Shown: piece after piece, positions 16,318-25,998 of the stretch | How the letters are laid out: the number at the start of each line of letters is the position of its first letter | Position numbering within the stretch: the stretch's first letter is position 1 | NCBI RefSeq assembly: GCF_035207705.1 | Contig: NZ_CP128187.1 | Location: forward strand, 3,968,001 to 4,032,000 | From: Maribacter sp. BPC-D8 | Lineage (GTDB): Bacteria; Bacteroidota; Bacteroidia; Flavobacteriales; Flavobacteriaceae | Length of the DNA: 64,000 nucleotides | Direction: 5' to 3' | Notes under the pieces: model-generated | Databases searched by the model: none | What the model was told of the DNA's origin: nothing | What the model saw: the letters and a program-made list of their open reading frames with translations, nothing else | Made by a program: the position numbers and the translations under genes

Positions 16318-18999
16318 ATGAAAAAAATGTATTTTGCATTAGCGGCATTTTTAATGACCGTAACTGCTTTTTCACAAGGACCAATTACTGGTACTGTATT
16401 AGATGGCGACTCAAATAGTCCGTTGCCAGGTGCTACAGTAATAGTAAAAGGAACAACAAACGGAACATCAACTGATTTTGATGGTAATTTTACAATTAAC
16501 ACAAGTTCTGCATCTGGAACTTTAGTAGTTTCTTACATTGGTTTTAATTCAAAGCAAGTTGCTTTTACTGCTTCAGGTAATATTGGTTCTATTGTTTTAG
16601 AGCCTAATGCTGAAGAATTAGAAGGTGTTGTTGTAGTTGGTAGAGGTCTTATTGACCTTGCTAGCGATAGACAAACACCAATAGCAGTATCATCTATTCC
16701 TGTTGAAATCATTCAAGAGAAAATTGGTACTCAAGATATTACGATGACAATGGTAAACACTCCATCTGTTTATGTATCTGGTCAAGCTGGTGGTTTTGGT
16801 GATTCTGATATGAGGGTTCGTGGTTTCGAACAAGATAACACTGCGTTTCTTTTAAACGGTCAGCCGATTAACGGTATGGAAGACGGTAAAATGTACTGGT
16901 CTAACTGGTCTGGGTTAAATGATATTGCAAGTGGAGTTCAAATTCAACGTGGTTTGGGTTCTTCTAAATTAGCAATTTCTTCTGTTGGTGGTACGGTTAA
17001 CTTCGTTACCAAAGCAACTGAAATGAATGAAGGTGGTTTTGCATACGCAACGGTTGCTAACGATAACTACATTAAAACAACTGCGGGTTATAACACAGGT
17101 GTTTCTGAAAAAGGTTGGGGTTTAAGTGTTATGCTTTCTCACTGGCAAGGTGATGGTTACAATGAAGGTAACTACGGTGAAGGTCAGACTTACTTTATTT
17201 CTGCTGGTTTTAGACCAAATGAAAAGCACGGTTTCAACTTATTACTTACTGGTGCACCACAATTTCACGATCAAAATTTTACAAAATCTATAGCTGATTA
17301 TCAGCAGTACGGTGTACGTTATAATAACAACTGGGGTACTTACAACGGTGTTTACAAAACTGAAAGAAGAAACTTCTACCATAAGCCTGTTGCTAACTTA
17401 AACTGGGATTTTACTATTAGCGATAAGTCTAACCTTTCTACTGTATTATATGCCTCTTGGGGTAACGGTGGTGGTACTGGTGACCGTGGTAATAGAATTA
17501 GAACTGCTGAAGGTCGTATAGATTACGATGCTATTTACGCAGCTAATGGTGAAATTGAAAACGGAGCTGGTGGTTATTTTACAGCTGGTGGTGGTTATGT
17601 TACTCGTTCTTCTATGAACTTACATAGCTGGTATGGTTTAATTACAAATTTCGAAACTAAAATTACAGATGAACTTTCTTGGAATGTAGGTTTCGATTTA
17701 AGAACATACTACGGTAAACACTTTAGAGTTGTTTCTGATTTTCATGGTCTTAATTCTTGGGCAGAAACAGTTCGTTTAAGGGATCAAAACAATAATCACG
17801 AGAGATACGGTACTTTTGGTACTTATAAGAATGTACTGGCAACAGAAAGCTTTAGACCTTCTGGTTGGGCTGCTGCTTTTGATTCTTATCCTGATGAGCA
17901 AAAAATAGCGTATAATAATGAAGAGCGTATTTCTTATGGTGGTTTGTTTAGCCAGTTAGAGTATGCAACAGATAATATGTCTGCATTTTTTCAAGGTTCG
18001 GTTTCTAATCAAAATCACCAAAGATTTGACTTTTTTCAATATGCAGATCAAGCATTAATTGATGGTACTTCTAGTCAAGGTACAGATGAAGCTATACCAG
18101 CAGGTATTACACCTGGTACAGATTCTGAAAAAGTAGATAACTTAGGGTATAATGCTAAAGCTGGTTTAAGTTATAAAATTTCAGAAGCTCACGCATTTTA
18201 TGTAAACACTGGTTACTACAATCGTCAGCCTTATCATGATAATATTTACTTAAGCTTTACAAACCAAGTAAACCCTTTAACTGAAAATGAAAAGATTTTC
18301 GGCTTAGAAGCTGGTTATGGTTTCAAGAGTTCAATGTTCTCTGCTAACGTTAACTTGTATAGAACTTCTTGGAAAGATAGAGTTGTATCTAGCTCTAATA
18401 TTGTTGATGATGTACTTCAGTTTACAACTAATTTTGGTACAGAGCAATTGCACTCTGGTGTAGAGGTAGATTTCAAATTTAAACCTATTACAGATTTAAC
18501 AATTAATGGTCAGTTTTCTGCAGGTAACTGGGAATATGTAGGTGATGCTACAACGCAGGTTTCAGATGAAGACAGAAACATTATTAGCTTTGAAAACGTT
18601 GATTACGACGGAGGTAAAGTTGGTGGTGCTGCACAATTATCAGGTGGTTTAGGTTTTGTTTATAAAATCAACCAAAAATTCTCTATCGATTCTGATTGGA
18701 GATATTATGATAATTTATATTCTGATGTAGGTGCGGTTAAAGAAAATTTAAAATTACCTTCTTACAACTTATTAGATGCTGGTATTACTTTTAGAGTTCC
18801 ATTAGGAGCTGATAAATTAAAGCAATTGAAAATAAGAGGTAACATTAACAATTTATTTGATACTGAGTATCTTTCAACATTGACTACTGCTAATTTTGCA
18901 GAAGCTGGTGATGTAACTTATGATGGTATTGCAGTATCTAACCAAGGTTACTTTGGTTGGGGTAGAACTTGGAACGTTACTTTGCGTTACGAATTCTAG
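16318..18999 (+). CDS. TonB-dependent receptor (carboxypeptidase-regulatory-like N-domain)
   Basis: 893 residues. Signal peptide (MKKMYFALAAFLMTVTAFSQ), then a CarboxypepD-reg-like domain (about 21-100, TGTVLDGDSNSPLPGATVIV), a plug domain (about 115-225, with MRVRGFEQDNTAFLLNGQPI), and a 22-strand-type barrel ending in WNVTLRYEF. The plug has the GVQIQRGLGSSKLAISSVGG turn. It imports a ligand across the outer membrane with TonB-ExbBD energy. No SusD-like partner follows, so it is not a classical Sus pair. The ligand is unknown; the two genes after the terminator (a membrane protein and a DUF1080 protein) are the only context. A strong terminator follows. Confidence 0.92.
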   Translation: MKKMYFALAAFLMTVTAFSQGPITGTVLDGDSNSPLPGATVIVKGTTNGTSTDFDGNFTINTSSASGTLVVSYIGFNSKQVAFTASGNIGSIVLEPNAEELEGVVVVGRGLIDLASDRQTPIAVSSIPVEIIQEKIGTQDITMTMVNTPSVYVSGQAGGFGDSDMRVRGFEQDNTAFLLNGQPINGMEDGKMYWSNWSGLNDIASGVQIQRGLGSSKLAISSVGGTVNFVTKATEMNEGGFAYATVANDNYIKTTAGYNTGVSEKGWGLSVMLSHWQGDGYNEGNYGEGQTYFISAGFRPNEKHGFNLLLTGAPQFHDQNFTKSIADYQQYGVRYNNNWGTYNGVYKTERRNFYHKPVANLNWDFTISDKSNLSTVLYASWGNGGGTGDRGNRIRTAEGRIDYDAIYAANGEIENGAGGYFTAGGGYVTRSSMNLHSWYGLITNFETKITDELSWNVGFDLRTYYGKHFRVVSDFHGLNSWAETVRLRDQNNNHERYGTFGTYKNVLATESFRPSGWAAAFDSYPDEQKIAYNNEERISYGGLFSQLEYATDNMSAFFQGSVSNQNHQRFDFFQYADQALIDGTSSQGTDEAIPAGITPGTDSEKVDNLGYNAKAGLSYKISEAHAFYVNTGYYNRQPYHDNIYLSFTNQVNPLTENEKIFGLEAGYGFKSSMFSANVNLYRTSWKDRVVSSSNIVDDVLQFTTNFGTEQLHSGVEVDFKFKPITDLTINGQFSAGNWEYVGDATTQVSDEDRNIISFENVDYDGGKVGGAAQLSGGLGFVYKINQKFSIDSDWRYYDNLYSDVGAVKENLKLPSYNLLDAGITFRVPLGADKLKQLKIRGNINNLFDTEYLSTLTTANFAEAGDVTYDGIAVSNQGYFGWGRTWNVTLRYEF

Positions 19000-19020
19000 T
19001 AGCAATATTGATAATAAATA

Positions 19021-19052
19021 AAAACCCTGACCATCTGGTCAGGGTTTTTTTA
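19021..19052 (+). terminator. Rho-independent terminator after TonB receptor
   Basis: Long GC-rich stem AACCCTGACC/GGTCAGGGTT around a short loop, running into seven T residues; 22 bases after the stop codon. Confidence 0.9.
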
Positions 19053-19092
19053 TGCTCAAAATTCAGTACATTTAAAACTTAAAATTAGAACT

Positions 19093-19533
19093 ATGTACGA
19101 AACTATTCACATGCTACATTCATACTTGGCTTATATAGCATTGGCTGTATTGATCTTAGCAGTTATTAATGCTATTTCAGGTCTTGTTGGAAAGAGAATC
19201 TTTAATATGGGTAAAGATCTTAGATTAAGCCTATTTGCGCTTATTTTGTGCCATATTCAATTAACAGTAGGGCTAATATTGTATTTTGTTTCTCCAAGTG
19301 GATTTAGCGCAATACAAGAGTTTGGTATGGGTGGTTTAACTTCTGCTGCGCGTTTATTGGCAGTAGAACATCCTTTCATTAATATACTGGCAATTGCATC
19401 AATAACCATAGGTTGGTCAAGACATAAGAAATTTGTTGACGGAGCTAAAAAATTCAAGAGTATTGCTATTTTCTACACAATAGGATTACTTCTTATTTTA
19501 AGTAGAATTCCTTGGGGACAGTGGTTTAACTAA
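19093..19533 (+). CDS. Four-TM membrane protein with conserved-looking histidines
   Basis: 146 residues, four predicted membrane helices at about 9-31, 44-65, 93-110 and 122-139. Histidines lie at the ends of or within helices (His6, His9, His54, His93, His111), an arrangement seen in small heme-b membrane proteins; heme binding is inference only. No signal peptide beyond the first helix. I do not recognise a named family, although similar ~145-residue proteins occur in Flavobacteriia. It lies between a terminator and a DUF1080 gene 17 bases downstream and could be cotranscribed with the latter. Confidence 0.8.
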   Translation: MYETIHMLHSYLAYIALAVLILAVINAISGLVGKRIFNMGKDLRLSLFALILCHIQLTVGLILYFVSPSGFSAIQEFGMGGLTSAARLLAVEHPFINILAIASITIGWSRHKKFVDGAKKFKSIAIFYTIGLLLILSRIPWGQWFN

Positions 19534-19550
19534 TTCAATAGTATTTATAT

Positions 19551-20147
19551 ATGAATAAAATTACATCAACCCTTTTGGTGCTACTTTTTAGTACCTCATT
19601 ATTTGCTCAAAAAACGGCATTGTTCAACGGTGAAAGTTTAGAAGGATGGACGATTTACGGAACCGAGAAATGGTACGTAGAAGATGAACTGCTCATCTGC
19701 GAAAGCGGACCTGATGCTGAATATGGTTATTTAGGTACCGATAAGGAGTATAAAAACTTCATTCTTGATTTAGATTTTAAACAAGAAGCAGATGGTAATA
19801 GTGGGGTGTTTATACGATCAAATGTAGAAGGCACAACCGTAAGCGGTTGGCAAGTAGAAGTAGCTCCGCCGGGTGCATTTACGGGTGGTATATATGAGTC
19901 TTATGGAAGAGAATGGTTAATTAAACCAGCACTAGAAAAAGACAAGGCATTGAAATTTGGTGAGTGGAACCACATGAAGATAAAGGTCGACGGTAAGGTG
20001 GTAACCTCTTGGGTAAACGGTGTTGAAATGGTTTCTTTGAAAGATAGAATTATTGGTAAAGGCAAAGGTGCCATTTTATTACAAATTCATTCTGGTGGAG
20101 GTATAAAAGTAAAGTGGAAAAATATTGAAATAGAAGAGTTAGATTAA
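19551..20147 (+). CDS. DUF1080 (3-keto-disaccharide hydrolase-like) secreted protein
   Basis: 198 residues. Signal peptide (MNKITSTLLVLLFSTSLFAQ), then one DUF1080 jelly-roll domain: LFNGESLEGWTIYGTEKWYV at about 24-43, FKQEADGNSGVFIRS, and a final IHSGGGIKVKWKNIEIEEL strand. DUF1080 proteins have a concanavalin-like fold; several act on 3-keto-glycosides or bind carbohydrate. Which applies here cannot be told. It ends on a TTAA shared with the convergent nuclease-like gene (both stop codons are TAA). The upstream neighbour is a membrane protein. Confidence 0.88.
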   Translation: MNKITSTLLVLLFSTSLFAQKTALFNGESLEGWTIYGTEKWYVEDELLICESGPDAEYGYLGTDKEYKNFILDLDFKQEADGNSGVFIRSNVEGTTVSGWQVEVAPPGAFTGGIYESYGREWLIKPALEKDKALKFGEWNHMKIKVDGKVVTSWVNGVEMVSLKDRIIGKGKGAILLQIHSGGGIKVKWKNIEIEELD

Positions 20148-21190
20148 TTCATATTATGAACTTTTTTAATGAGGTGCAGGTATACAGGAAAATGGTCGCT
20201 ATAGCCACCAATATAACTTCCGCCTGCATAAGTCCGTAATGGGTAACCTTTATATTTTCCTTTTGGGTCCATTAAATATTCAGGAGTAAATATCCCTACT
20301 TTCCAATAACTATAACCTTCTCGGTCGGCACTTATAAGGGAAGATGTCATGTATAATTGGTCGAACAAATTCCATTTATCACGGTAAGCTAAAGAACCTC
20401 TTCCTTTTTTATAAAGTTTTTCCATTGGTCCATAGAGGCTTAAAGAGTCCAAATTCTTAGAGTTTTTTTCAACAAGTAATATTTTTTTTAAACTCGGGTC
20501 TATAGGGTCATCGTTAAAATCTCCCATACTTATAATTTTGGCACTGGTGTCTTGTCTTTGAACAGAATCTATAATCCGTTTATTCAACTTGGCAGCTTCT
20601 AATCTAAAAGGTCGACTTCTAGCCTCGCCACCACTTCTAGAAGGCCAGTGGTTTACAATAAAGTAAATCTTTTCATTATCTAATAACCCTTCTACAATAA
20701 GTTGATCTCTAGAGTAATCTCTTTTTCCTTCAAGGTTAAAAAGTAGCAATCTATGGCTATTGAAATTAACAGGAACAAAGGCACTTTTCTTATACAGTAG
20801 CGCTACGTCTATGCCACGTTCATCGGGAGATTCGTAATGTACAATTCCGTAATTGAATTTTGCTAAGTTCTTATGATGTACCAAATCTTCAAGTACACCT
20901 AAGTTTTCTACTTCGCAAACTCCTACAATATCTGGTGCTGTTTTATTATCTGTAGAGCCAATTTCAGAAATCACCTTCGACATATTTTCTAATTTGTTCA
21001 GATAACGTTCTTCAGTCCATTTATCTTTTCCTTCGGGAGTTCTATCATCATCAAAAATTAAAGTATCGTTTTTAGTATCAAATAGATTTTCTAGATTATA
21101 GAAAGCAACGGTTCTAATTTGATAAGAATCAGCTTTTTGTGCATAGGTAAGTAAAGGGGAAAAGAAACATATTAGAAGTAGTAATCGCAT
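20144..21190 (-). CDS. Secreted endonuclease/exonuclease/phosphatase (EEP) family protein
   Basis: 348 residues with a signal peptide (MRLLLLICFFSPLLTYAQ). EEP-fold motifs in order: FYNLENLFD (N-terminal Asn), VGVCEVENLGVLEDL (metal-binding Glu), NHWPSRSGGEARSRPF (His/Arg of the active site), ISMGDFNDDPIDPS (Asp-Phe-Asn-Asp) and GGYSDHFPVYL (Ser-Asp-His). All catalytic elements are intact. Members cleave phosphodiester bonds in DNA/RNA or phospholipids, or act on small phosphate esters. It is divergent from the TonB receptor at 21298 (107-bp gap), and the DUF5689/lamin-tail lipoprotein follows that receptor, which together suggests use of an extracellular phosphodiester, possibly nucleic acid. 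Confidence 0.92.
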   Translation of the reverse strand: MRLLLLICFFSPLLTYAQKADSYQIRTVAFYNLENLFDTKNDTLIFDDDRTPEGKDKWTEERYLNKLENMSKVISEIGSTDNKTAPDIVGVCEVENLGVLEDLVHHKNLAKFNYGIVHYESPDERGIDVALLYKKSAFVPVNFNSHRLLLFNLEGKRDYSRDQLIVEGLLDNEKIYFIVNHWPSRSGGEARSRPFRLEAAKLNKRIIDSVQRQDTSAKIISMGDFNDDPIDPSLKKILLVEKNSKNLDSLSLYGPMEKLYKKGRGSLAYRDKWNLFDQLYMTSSLISADREGYSYWKVGIFTPEYLMDPKGKYKGYPLRTYAGGSYIGGYSDHFPVYLHLIKKVHNMN

Positions 21191-21297
21191 TGTTGAGGGT
21201 ATTTTGTCTTAATTATAAGCGAGTATACGGAAAATTCACGTTAATTATTTCTTAAATAGTATCTTAATAGCTCATTAGTAAGGCCTTAAGATATAGA

Positions 21298-24039
21298 ATG
21301 ATTAAGCATACCCTCTTTTTATTACTATTTGTTAAAATATGTTTCCTAAATGCTCAAAGTGCAACAACAATTTCGGGGATAATAAAAGAAAGGGTTGCAA
21401 GTGAGGTAATTGCTAATGCAGAAGTAGTCTTAGAAGGAGAATCTACACCGATAACTACTAATGAATTAGGAGAATTTAAATTGATCACTACCAATAAAGG
21501 AGAATTCATACTCCAGATTTCTACGCCCGATTTTGATAATAAAAGAATACCCGTATTTCTTGATGACAATTCTATTGACTTAGGCATTATTTTTTTGGAA
21601 AGAGATATGACTGTAGAAAAATCTATAAATCTCATTAATATTACCGATGACGAGTTATTAGATGATGAGATAAATTCTAACGCACTTGCTTTATTACAGT
21701 CCACAAAAGATATTTTTCTAAACAGAGCGGCTTTTGATTTTGGTCAGGCATTTTTTAGGGTAAGAGGATATGATTCTCAATATGGTGAAGTGCACCTAAA
21801 CGGATTGCCAATGAATAAAATGTATGACGGCCGACCACAATGGAATAATTGGGGAGGATTAAATGACGTTATCAGAAATCAACAATATGCGAATGGCTTA
21901 GAAGCATCAGATTTTACTTTTGGAGGAATTTTAGGAAACACAAATATAGATTTGCGACCATCTGGATTAAGACCAGGTACGCGATTATCTTCATCTCTCT
22001 CTAATAGAACATATAGCGGCAGATTAATGGCAACCTATAATTCTGGAGTTAAGAATGAGAAATTCGCCTATATTATTTCAGCTTCTCGTCGCTGGGCAAA
22101 AGAAGGATATATGGATGGTACTTTGTATGATTCGTATTCTGTTTACGGTTCGTTCGAGTATCTTTTAAATGAAAAGAATACAATTTCAGCCACAGCAATC
22201 GTAGCATCAAATAGAAGAGGGCGGTCTTCTGCAATCACAGAAGAAGTACAAGAAATTCAAGGAAACAGATATAATCCATATGCCGGTATTCAAGATGGTA
22301 AAATTAGAAATTCTAGAGAGCGACATATTCGCGAGCCATTGTTCTTATTCAACTATCATCATGAATCTAAAAATGTGCAAATAAATGCTGGTTTGGGCTA
22401 TCAAACAGGTATGTACAAGAGAAGTCGTTTAGGGTATTATAATGCTCCGAATCCTGATCCTACATACTATCGATACTTACCTAGTTTTTATTTGAATTCC
22501 CCTATTGGTGCCAACTTCGAAAGTGCAATTCAAGCAGAAGAAGGCTTTATTGAAAATCCTCAATTAGATTGGGAAAATATATACAAGGCGAATACCAGTA
22601 TAAGCCAAAACGGAGAAGCGGCTTATGTACTGTATGATGATACCATAAAAGATAATCAGATTACTGCTAGGGCTACTGCCAATATAGATATTGATAGTCA
22701 TTTGAAACTTGATCTGGGTGCAACTCATAGGCAGCTAAATTCTGAAAATTTTGCCCAAATAAATGATTTGTTAGGGGCAGATTATCATCGCGATATCGAT
22801 ACGTTTTCAGAAACCTTAAATGATATTTCATCTGAAGTAAATAAAGGTGATGGTGCTGTTTTTAATTACAACTATAATTTAAAGGGAAGCAATAGCGATT
22901 TTTATACGCAGTTAAATGCGCATTATAATAAAGTAAAGGCGTTTGTTGCTGGTAAGTATGCTTTAGTTAATTATCAAAGAGAAGGTTTGTTTAAGAATGA
23001 ACGCTTTTTAGATAATTCGTTTGGGGAGAGTGAGCAGGTAAAATTTTCGAATTGGTCGTTAAAATCAGGCGCATCTTACACAATAACTGGTAGGCATTGG
23101 GTTTCTGTAAATGCTGCGCTTATAAATAGAGCACCCGTTTTACAAAATGTATTTATAAACCCGAGGGAGAATAATGCGATAGTGCCCAATTTGCAAAGCG
23201 AAACTGTGACTAGTGTCGATGCAACTTATTTTCTTAGAATGCCAAAATTGACAGGTAGATTTACAGGGTTTTATACCCGTTTTCAAAATACAACAGATGT
23301 AAATTTCTTCTTCGTTGATTCGGGTGTTGGTTCAGATTTCGTTCAAGAAGTGCTGACTGATTTAGACAAATTACATTTAGGTATTGAACTTGGTTTAGAA
23401 TACCAATTTTCTAGTGCTGTAAAACTTTCGTTAGTAGCTTCAGTGGCAAAACATGAATATGCGAGTAACCCATTTGTGACTATTAATTTTGATACCGCAG
23501 GTGCAACCGAAGATTTAATTGATATTTCTGGTTCTAAGTTTTTGGGGCAATCGGCAGTAAAAGATTATAAGTTGGCACAAGGTCCGCAGAAAGCAATTGC
23601 GGCAGGTATAGAATATAGAGATCCTAAATATTGGTGGATTAGTGCTTCTGCCAACTACCTAGCAAATAACTATGCAAATATTTCTACGATAACCAGAACT
23701 CAGAGTTTTTTAATTGACCCAGAAACCCAGTTAAGATTTCCTGATGCGACCGATGAAAACGTTCAAAAATTACTAATGCAGAAACCATTAGATAATTTCT
23801 ATTTATTGAATATGGTTGGGGGTAAGTCGTGGCTTAAAAAAGGTAAATACATTAGTGTTTTTGCAAGTGTTAACAATCTTTTTGACACCACTTTTAGAAC
23901 GGGTGGTTATGAGCAGAGTAGAAATGGTAATTACGGTCAGCTAAAGCAAGATAATTTTAGTGGTAATCCGTCTTTTGCACCTAAGTATTGGTATGGTTTC
24001 GGTAGAACCTATTTTTTAAATTTCGCTTTCAGTTTTTAA
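21298..24039 (+). CDS. TonB-dependent receptor of a putative nucleic-acid/phosphodiester locus
   Basis: 913 residues. Signal peptide ending FLNAQ, CarboxypepD-reg-like domain (about 23-100, ISGIIKERVASEVIANAEVV), a plug with FFRVRGYDSQYGEVHLNGLP (about 148-167), and a barrel with SVNNLFDTTFRTGGYEQ near the end, finishing in YFLNFAFSF. The locus has no SusD gene. A lipoprotein gene starts 17 bases after the stop, so the two are probably cotranscribed. The divergent neighbour is a secreted EEP-family enzyme. The receptor likely imports a product released by that enzyme; the ligand is inference. Confidence 0.91.
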   Translation: MIKHTLFLLLFVKICFLNAQSATTISGIIKERVASEVIANAEVVLEGESTPITTNELGEFKLITTNKGEFILQISTPDFDNKRIPVFLDDNSIDLGIIFLERDMTVEKSINLINITDDELLDDEINSNALALLQSTKDIFLNRAAFDFGQAFFRVRGYDSQYGEVHLNGLPMNKMYDGRPQWNNWGGLNDVIRNQQYANGLEASDFTFGGILGNTNIDLRPSGLRPGTRLSSSLSNRTYSGRLMATYNSGVKNEKFAYIISASRRWAKEGYMDGTLYDSYSVYGSFEYLLNEKNTISATAIVASNRRGRSSAITEEVQEIQGNRYNPYAGIQDGKIRNSRERHIREPLFLFNYHHESKNVQINAGLGYQTGMYKRSRLGYYNAPNPDPTYYRYLPSFYLNSPIGANFESAIQAEEGFIENPQLDWENIYKANTSISQNGEAAYVLYDDTIKDNQITARATANIDIDSHLKLDLGATHRQLNSENFAQINDLLGADYHRDIDTFSETLNDISSEVNKGDGAVFNYNYNLKGSNSDFYTQLNAHYNKVKAFVAGKYALVNYQREGLFKNERFLDNSFGESEQVKFSNWSLKSGASYTITGRHWVSVNAALINRAPVLQNVFINPRENNAIVPNLQSETVTSVDATYFLRMPKLTGRFTGFYTRFQNTTDVNFFFVDSGVGSDFVQEVLTDLDKLHLGIELGLEYQFSSAVKLSLVASVAKHEYASNPFVTINFDTAGATEDLIDISGSKFLGQSAVKDYKLAQGPQKAIAAGIEYRDPKYWWISASANYLANNYANISTITRTQSFLIDPETQLRFPDATDENVQKLLMQKPLDNFYLLNMVGGKSWLKKGKYISVFASVNNLFDTTFRTGGYEQSRNGNYGQLKQDNFSGNPSFAPKYWYGFGRTYFLNFAFSF

Positions 24040-24055
24040 ATCTGATACAAATAGT

Positions 24056-25420
24056 ATGAAGATAAAAAGTAATATATTTTATTCCATGATAGTCATTGCT
24101 CTTATGCTATCCTCTTGTGTGAAAGATAAGGAATTTGATGCTCCAGATTTAGAATGTTCTGATACTGAATTTACGTTTATTAGTTTATCAGAATTAAAGA
24201 ATATGTATGTTGACGAGACTATTCAGATTCAAGAAGACTTGGTTATTAAAGGTTATGTAATTTCTTCGGACAAGGACGGTAATTTTTTCAATACAATACA
24301 TTTTCAAGACGAGCCAAGTAATCCATTAGGTGGAATGAAAATCGAATTAGAATTAAGAGATGCGCATTTGTTCTTTAATGTGGGCCAGCAAATAATCATA
24401 AAGTTAAAAGGCTTGTATTTGGGTGAGTCTAAAGGGATTTATAAAATTGGTGGTGTATTTACCTCTTTTGGTAACCGTAGTGTAGGTAGGCTGCCTAAAA
24501 ATGTTGTTTTTGACCATGTATTGGTCTCTTGTAAAGGGAATTTGGGTATTGAGCCTACTTCAGTTGCTATTTCAGAATTAAATGCATCTATGTTGAATAC
24601 ATTGGTTGCTGTAACTGATGTAGAAATCACGCAAGAAGAGCTAGGGGAATCATTTGCGATTAAAGAAGAAGAAACTTTGAGAACATTAGTTGATTGTGGC
24701 GATAACGAATTGGTAATAGTAAACAGTGGTTATGCTGATTTTCAAGCTGAAATACTCCCAGATAAAATGGGAACTGCCACCGGAATATTAACTAAGGATA
24801 ATAATGAATATCAATTGATCATTAGAAGTGTAGATGATCTTTCATTTAACCAAGAACGATGTGAAGATTTGATTGATGAATTTACGTCTTCTTTAATTTT
24901 TATATCTGAAATTGCTGACCCCGATAATAATGCAGGAGCCCGATTTGTGGAGCTATATAATGCATCTGAAGAAAGTCTATCATTAAAAGGATGGATGTTA
25001 GAGCGGTATACAAATGATAATATACAGGTAAGTTCAAGTATAGATTTATCTGAATATGTAATAGAAGCCAACGGACTCATAGTAATTTCACCCAATGCAG
25101 AAGAGTTTAAAAATGTTTATGGGTTTGAGCCTGATATATCCGTCGGCACAAACTCCCCGGCAGATTCTAATGGCGACGATACTATTGTGCTAGTAGACCC
25201 TTTCGGTATGATTATAGATATTTTTGGAGTTATTGGAGAAGATGGCAGTAATACCAATCACGAATTTGAAGATGGTGCTGCTGTACGTAAATTAGATGTA
25301 GTTTCTGGAAATTCGATTTTTACCGCAAGCGAATGGACTATTTACAATGATACAGGCGATGCGGGTACAATAAATCAGCCTCAAAATGCTCCGTTAGATT
25401 TTAGCCCAAGTGTGAGATAG
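24056..25420 (+). CDS. DUF5689 / lamin-tail domain lipoprotein
   Basis: 454 residues. Lipoprotein signal with lipobox MLSSC. Residues about 35-270 fit DUF5689 (an OB-fold-like domain: LVIKGYVISSDKDGNFFNTI, QQIIIKLKGLYLG, GTATGILTKDNNEYQLIIR). Residues about 283-400 form a lamin-tail (LTD) Ig-like domain: FISEIADPDNNAGARFVELY, LKGWMLERY, IVISPNAEEFKNVYG. LTD and OB-fold modules are common in secreted nucleases and their partners, where they probably bind nucleic acid or carbohydrate. It is likely the surface lipoprotein partner of the upstream receptor. It converges with a response-regulator gene 2 bases downstream. Confidence 0.86.
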   Translation: MKIKSNIFYSMIVIALMLSSCVKDKEFDAPDLECSDTEFTFISLSELKNMYVDETIQIQEDLVIKGYVISSDKDGNFFNTIHFQDEPSNPLGGMKIELELRDAHLFFNVGQQIIIKLKGLYLGESKGIYKIGGVFTSFGNRSVGRLPKNVVFDHVLVSCKGNLGIEPTSVAISELNASMLNTLVAVTDVEITQEELGESFAIKEEETLRTLVDCGDNELVIVNSGYADFQAEILPDKMGTATGILTKDNNEYQLIIRSVDDLSFNQERCEDLIDEFTSSLIFISEIADPDNNAGARFVELYNASEESLSLKGWMLERYTNDNIQVSSSIDLSEYVIEANGLIVISPNAEEFKNVYGFEPDISVGTNSPADSNGDDTIVLVDPFGMIIDIFGVIGEDGSNTNHEFEDGAAVRKLDVVSGNSIFTASEWTIYNDTGDAGTINQPQNAPLDFSPSVR

Positions 25421-25422
25421 CT

Positions 25423-25830
25423 TTACGCTATTTCTTTAGAATCGATTATTTTTTTAACGGCACTTTCGGTTAAAGGTTTAACAATATAATCTTTAACCAA
25501 TTTGTAGTCTTTAGCCTTTTCCATGTACTTAGGGCTAATAAAAGAACTGGTAATATAAATTTGAATATGCCCTATTTTATCTTCTGGCAGTGCTTCAAAT
25601 TCTTCTAAAAATGACCACCCATCTCTATTTGGCATATTTAGGTCTAGAAAGATAACGTCGGGTAGTGTTATATTTTCGACCAATAAACCAATTAAACCAT
25701 CAAGAGCTTCTTGACCACCAGAATAATAAAGAATATTATCACTGAAGTTATGTTGCTTTAAAATACGCTTACTACTGACGGAAAAAAATTCGTCATCATC
25801 AATAATACAACAACTAGAAAATATACTCAT
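25423..25830 (-). CDS. Stand-alone receiver (REC) domain protein
   Basis: 135 residues, a single receiver domain with no output domain. Acidic triad IIDDDE (9-14), phosphoacceptor Asp63 in VIFLDLNMP, Thr in YITSS near 95 and Lys in IVKPL near 118. The same architecture and the unusual GGQEALDGL and FLDLNMP wording appear in the neighbouring receiver gene, so the two are paralogues. It is third in order after the PAS histidine kinase and the first receiver, separated from the latter by a 168-bp gap. It probably relays or diverts phosphate by protein contact. Confidence 0.92.
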   Translation of the reverse strand: MSIFSSCCIIDDDEFFSVSSKRILKQHNFSDNILYYSGGQEALDGLIGLLVENITLPDVIFLDLNMPNRDGWSFLEEFEALPEDKIGHIQIYITSSFISPKYMEKAKDYKLVKDYIVKPLTESAVKKIIDSKEIA

Positions 25831-25998
25831 TTTAAATTATTTCAAAAGTAAATCTTACTCAGATTTAAGTTGGAGAAAAACAACCCATTACACTTGACGA
25901 AGTTATTAAAATGACTAGACAACTTTAATATAAATAGAAACAAGTTGCCCCCATTTTTATTAACAATAGTGTTTTTGTCTTTAACTGAAATGTGTCAT

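Noticed and set aside
16318..20147. Classical SusCD polysaccharide utilisation locus
   Set aside because: No SusD-like gene, glycoside hydrolase or sulfatase accompanies any receptor in the window; the DUF1080 protein is separated from the receptor by a terminator.
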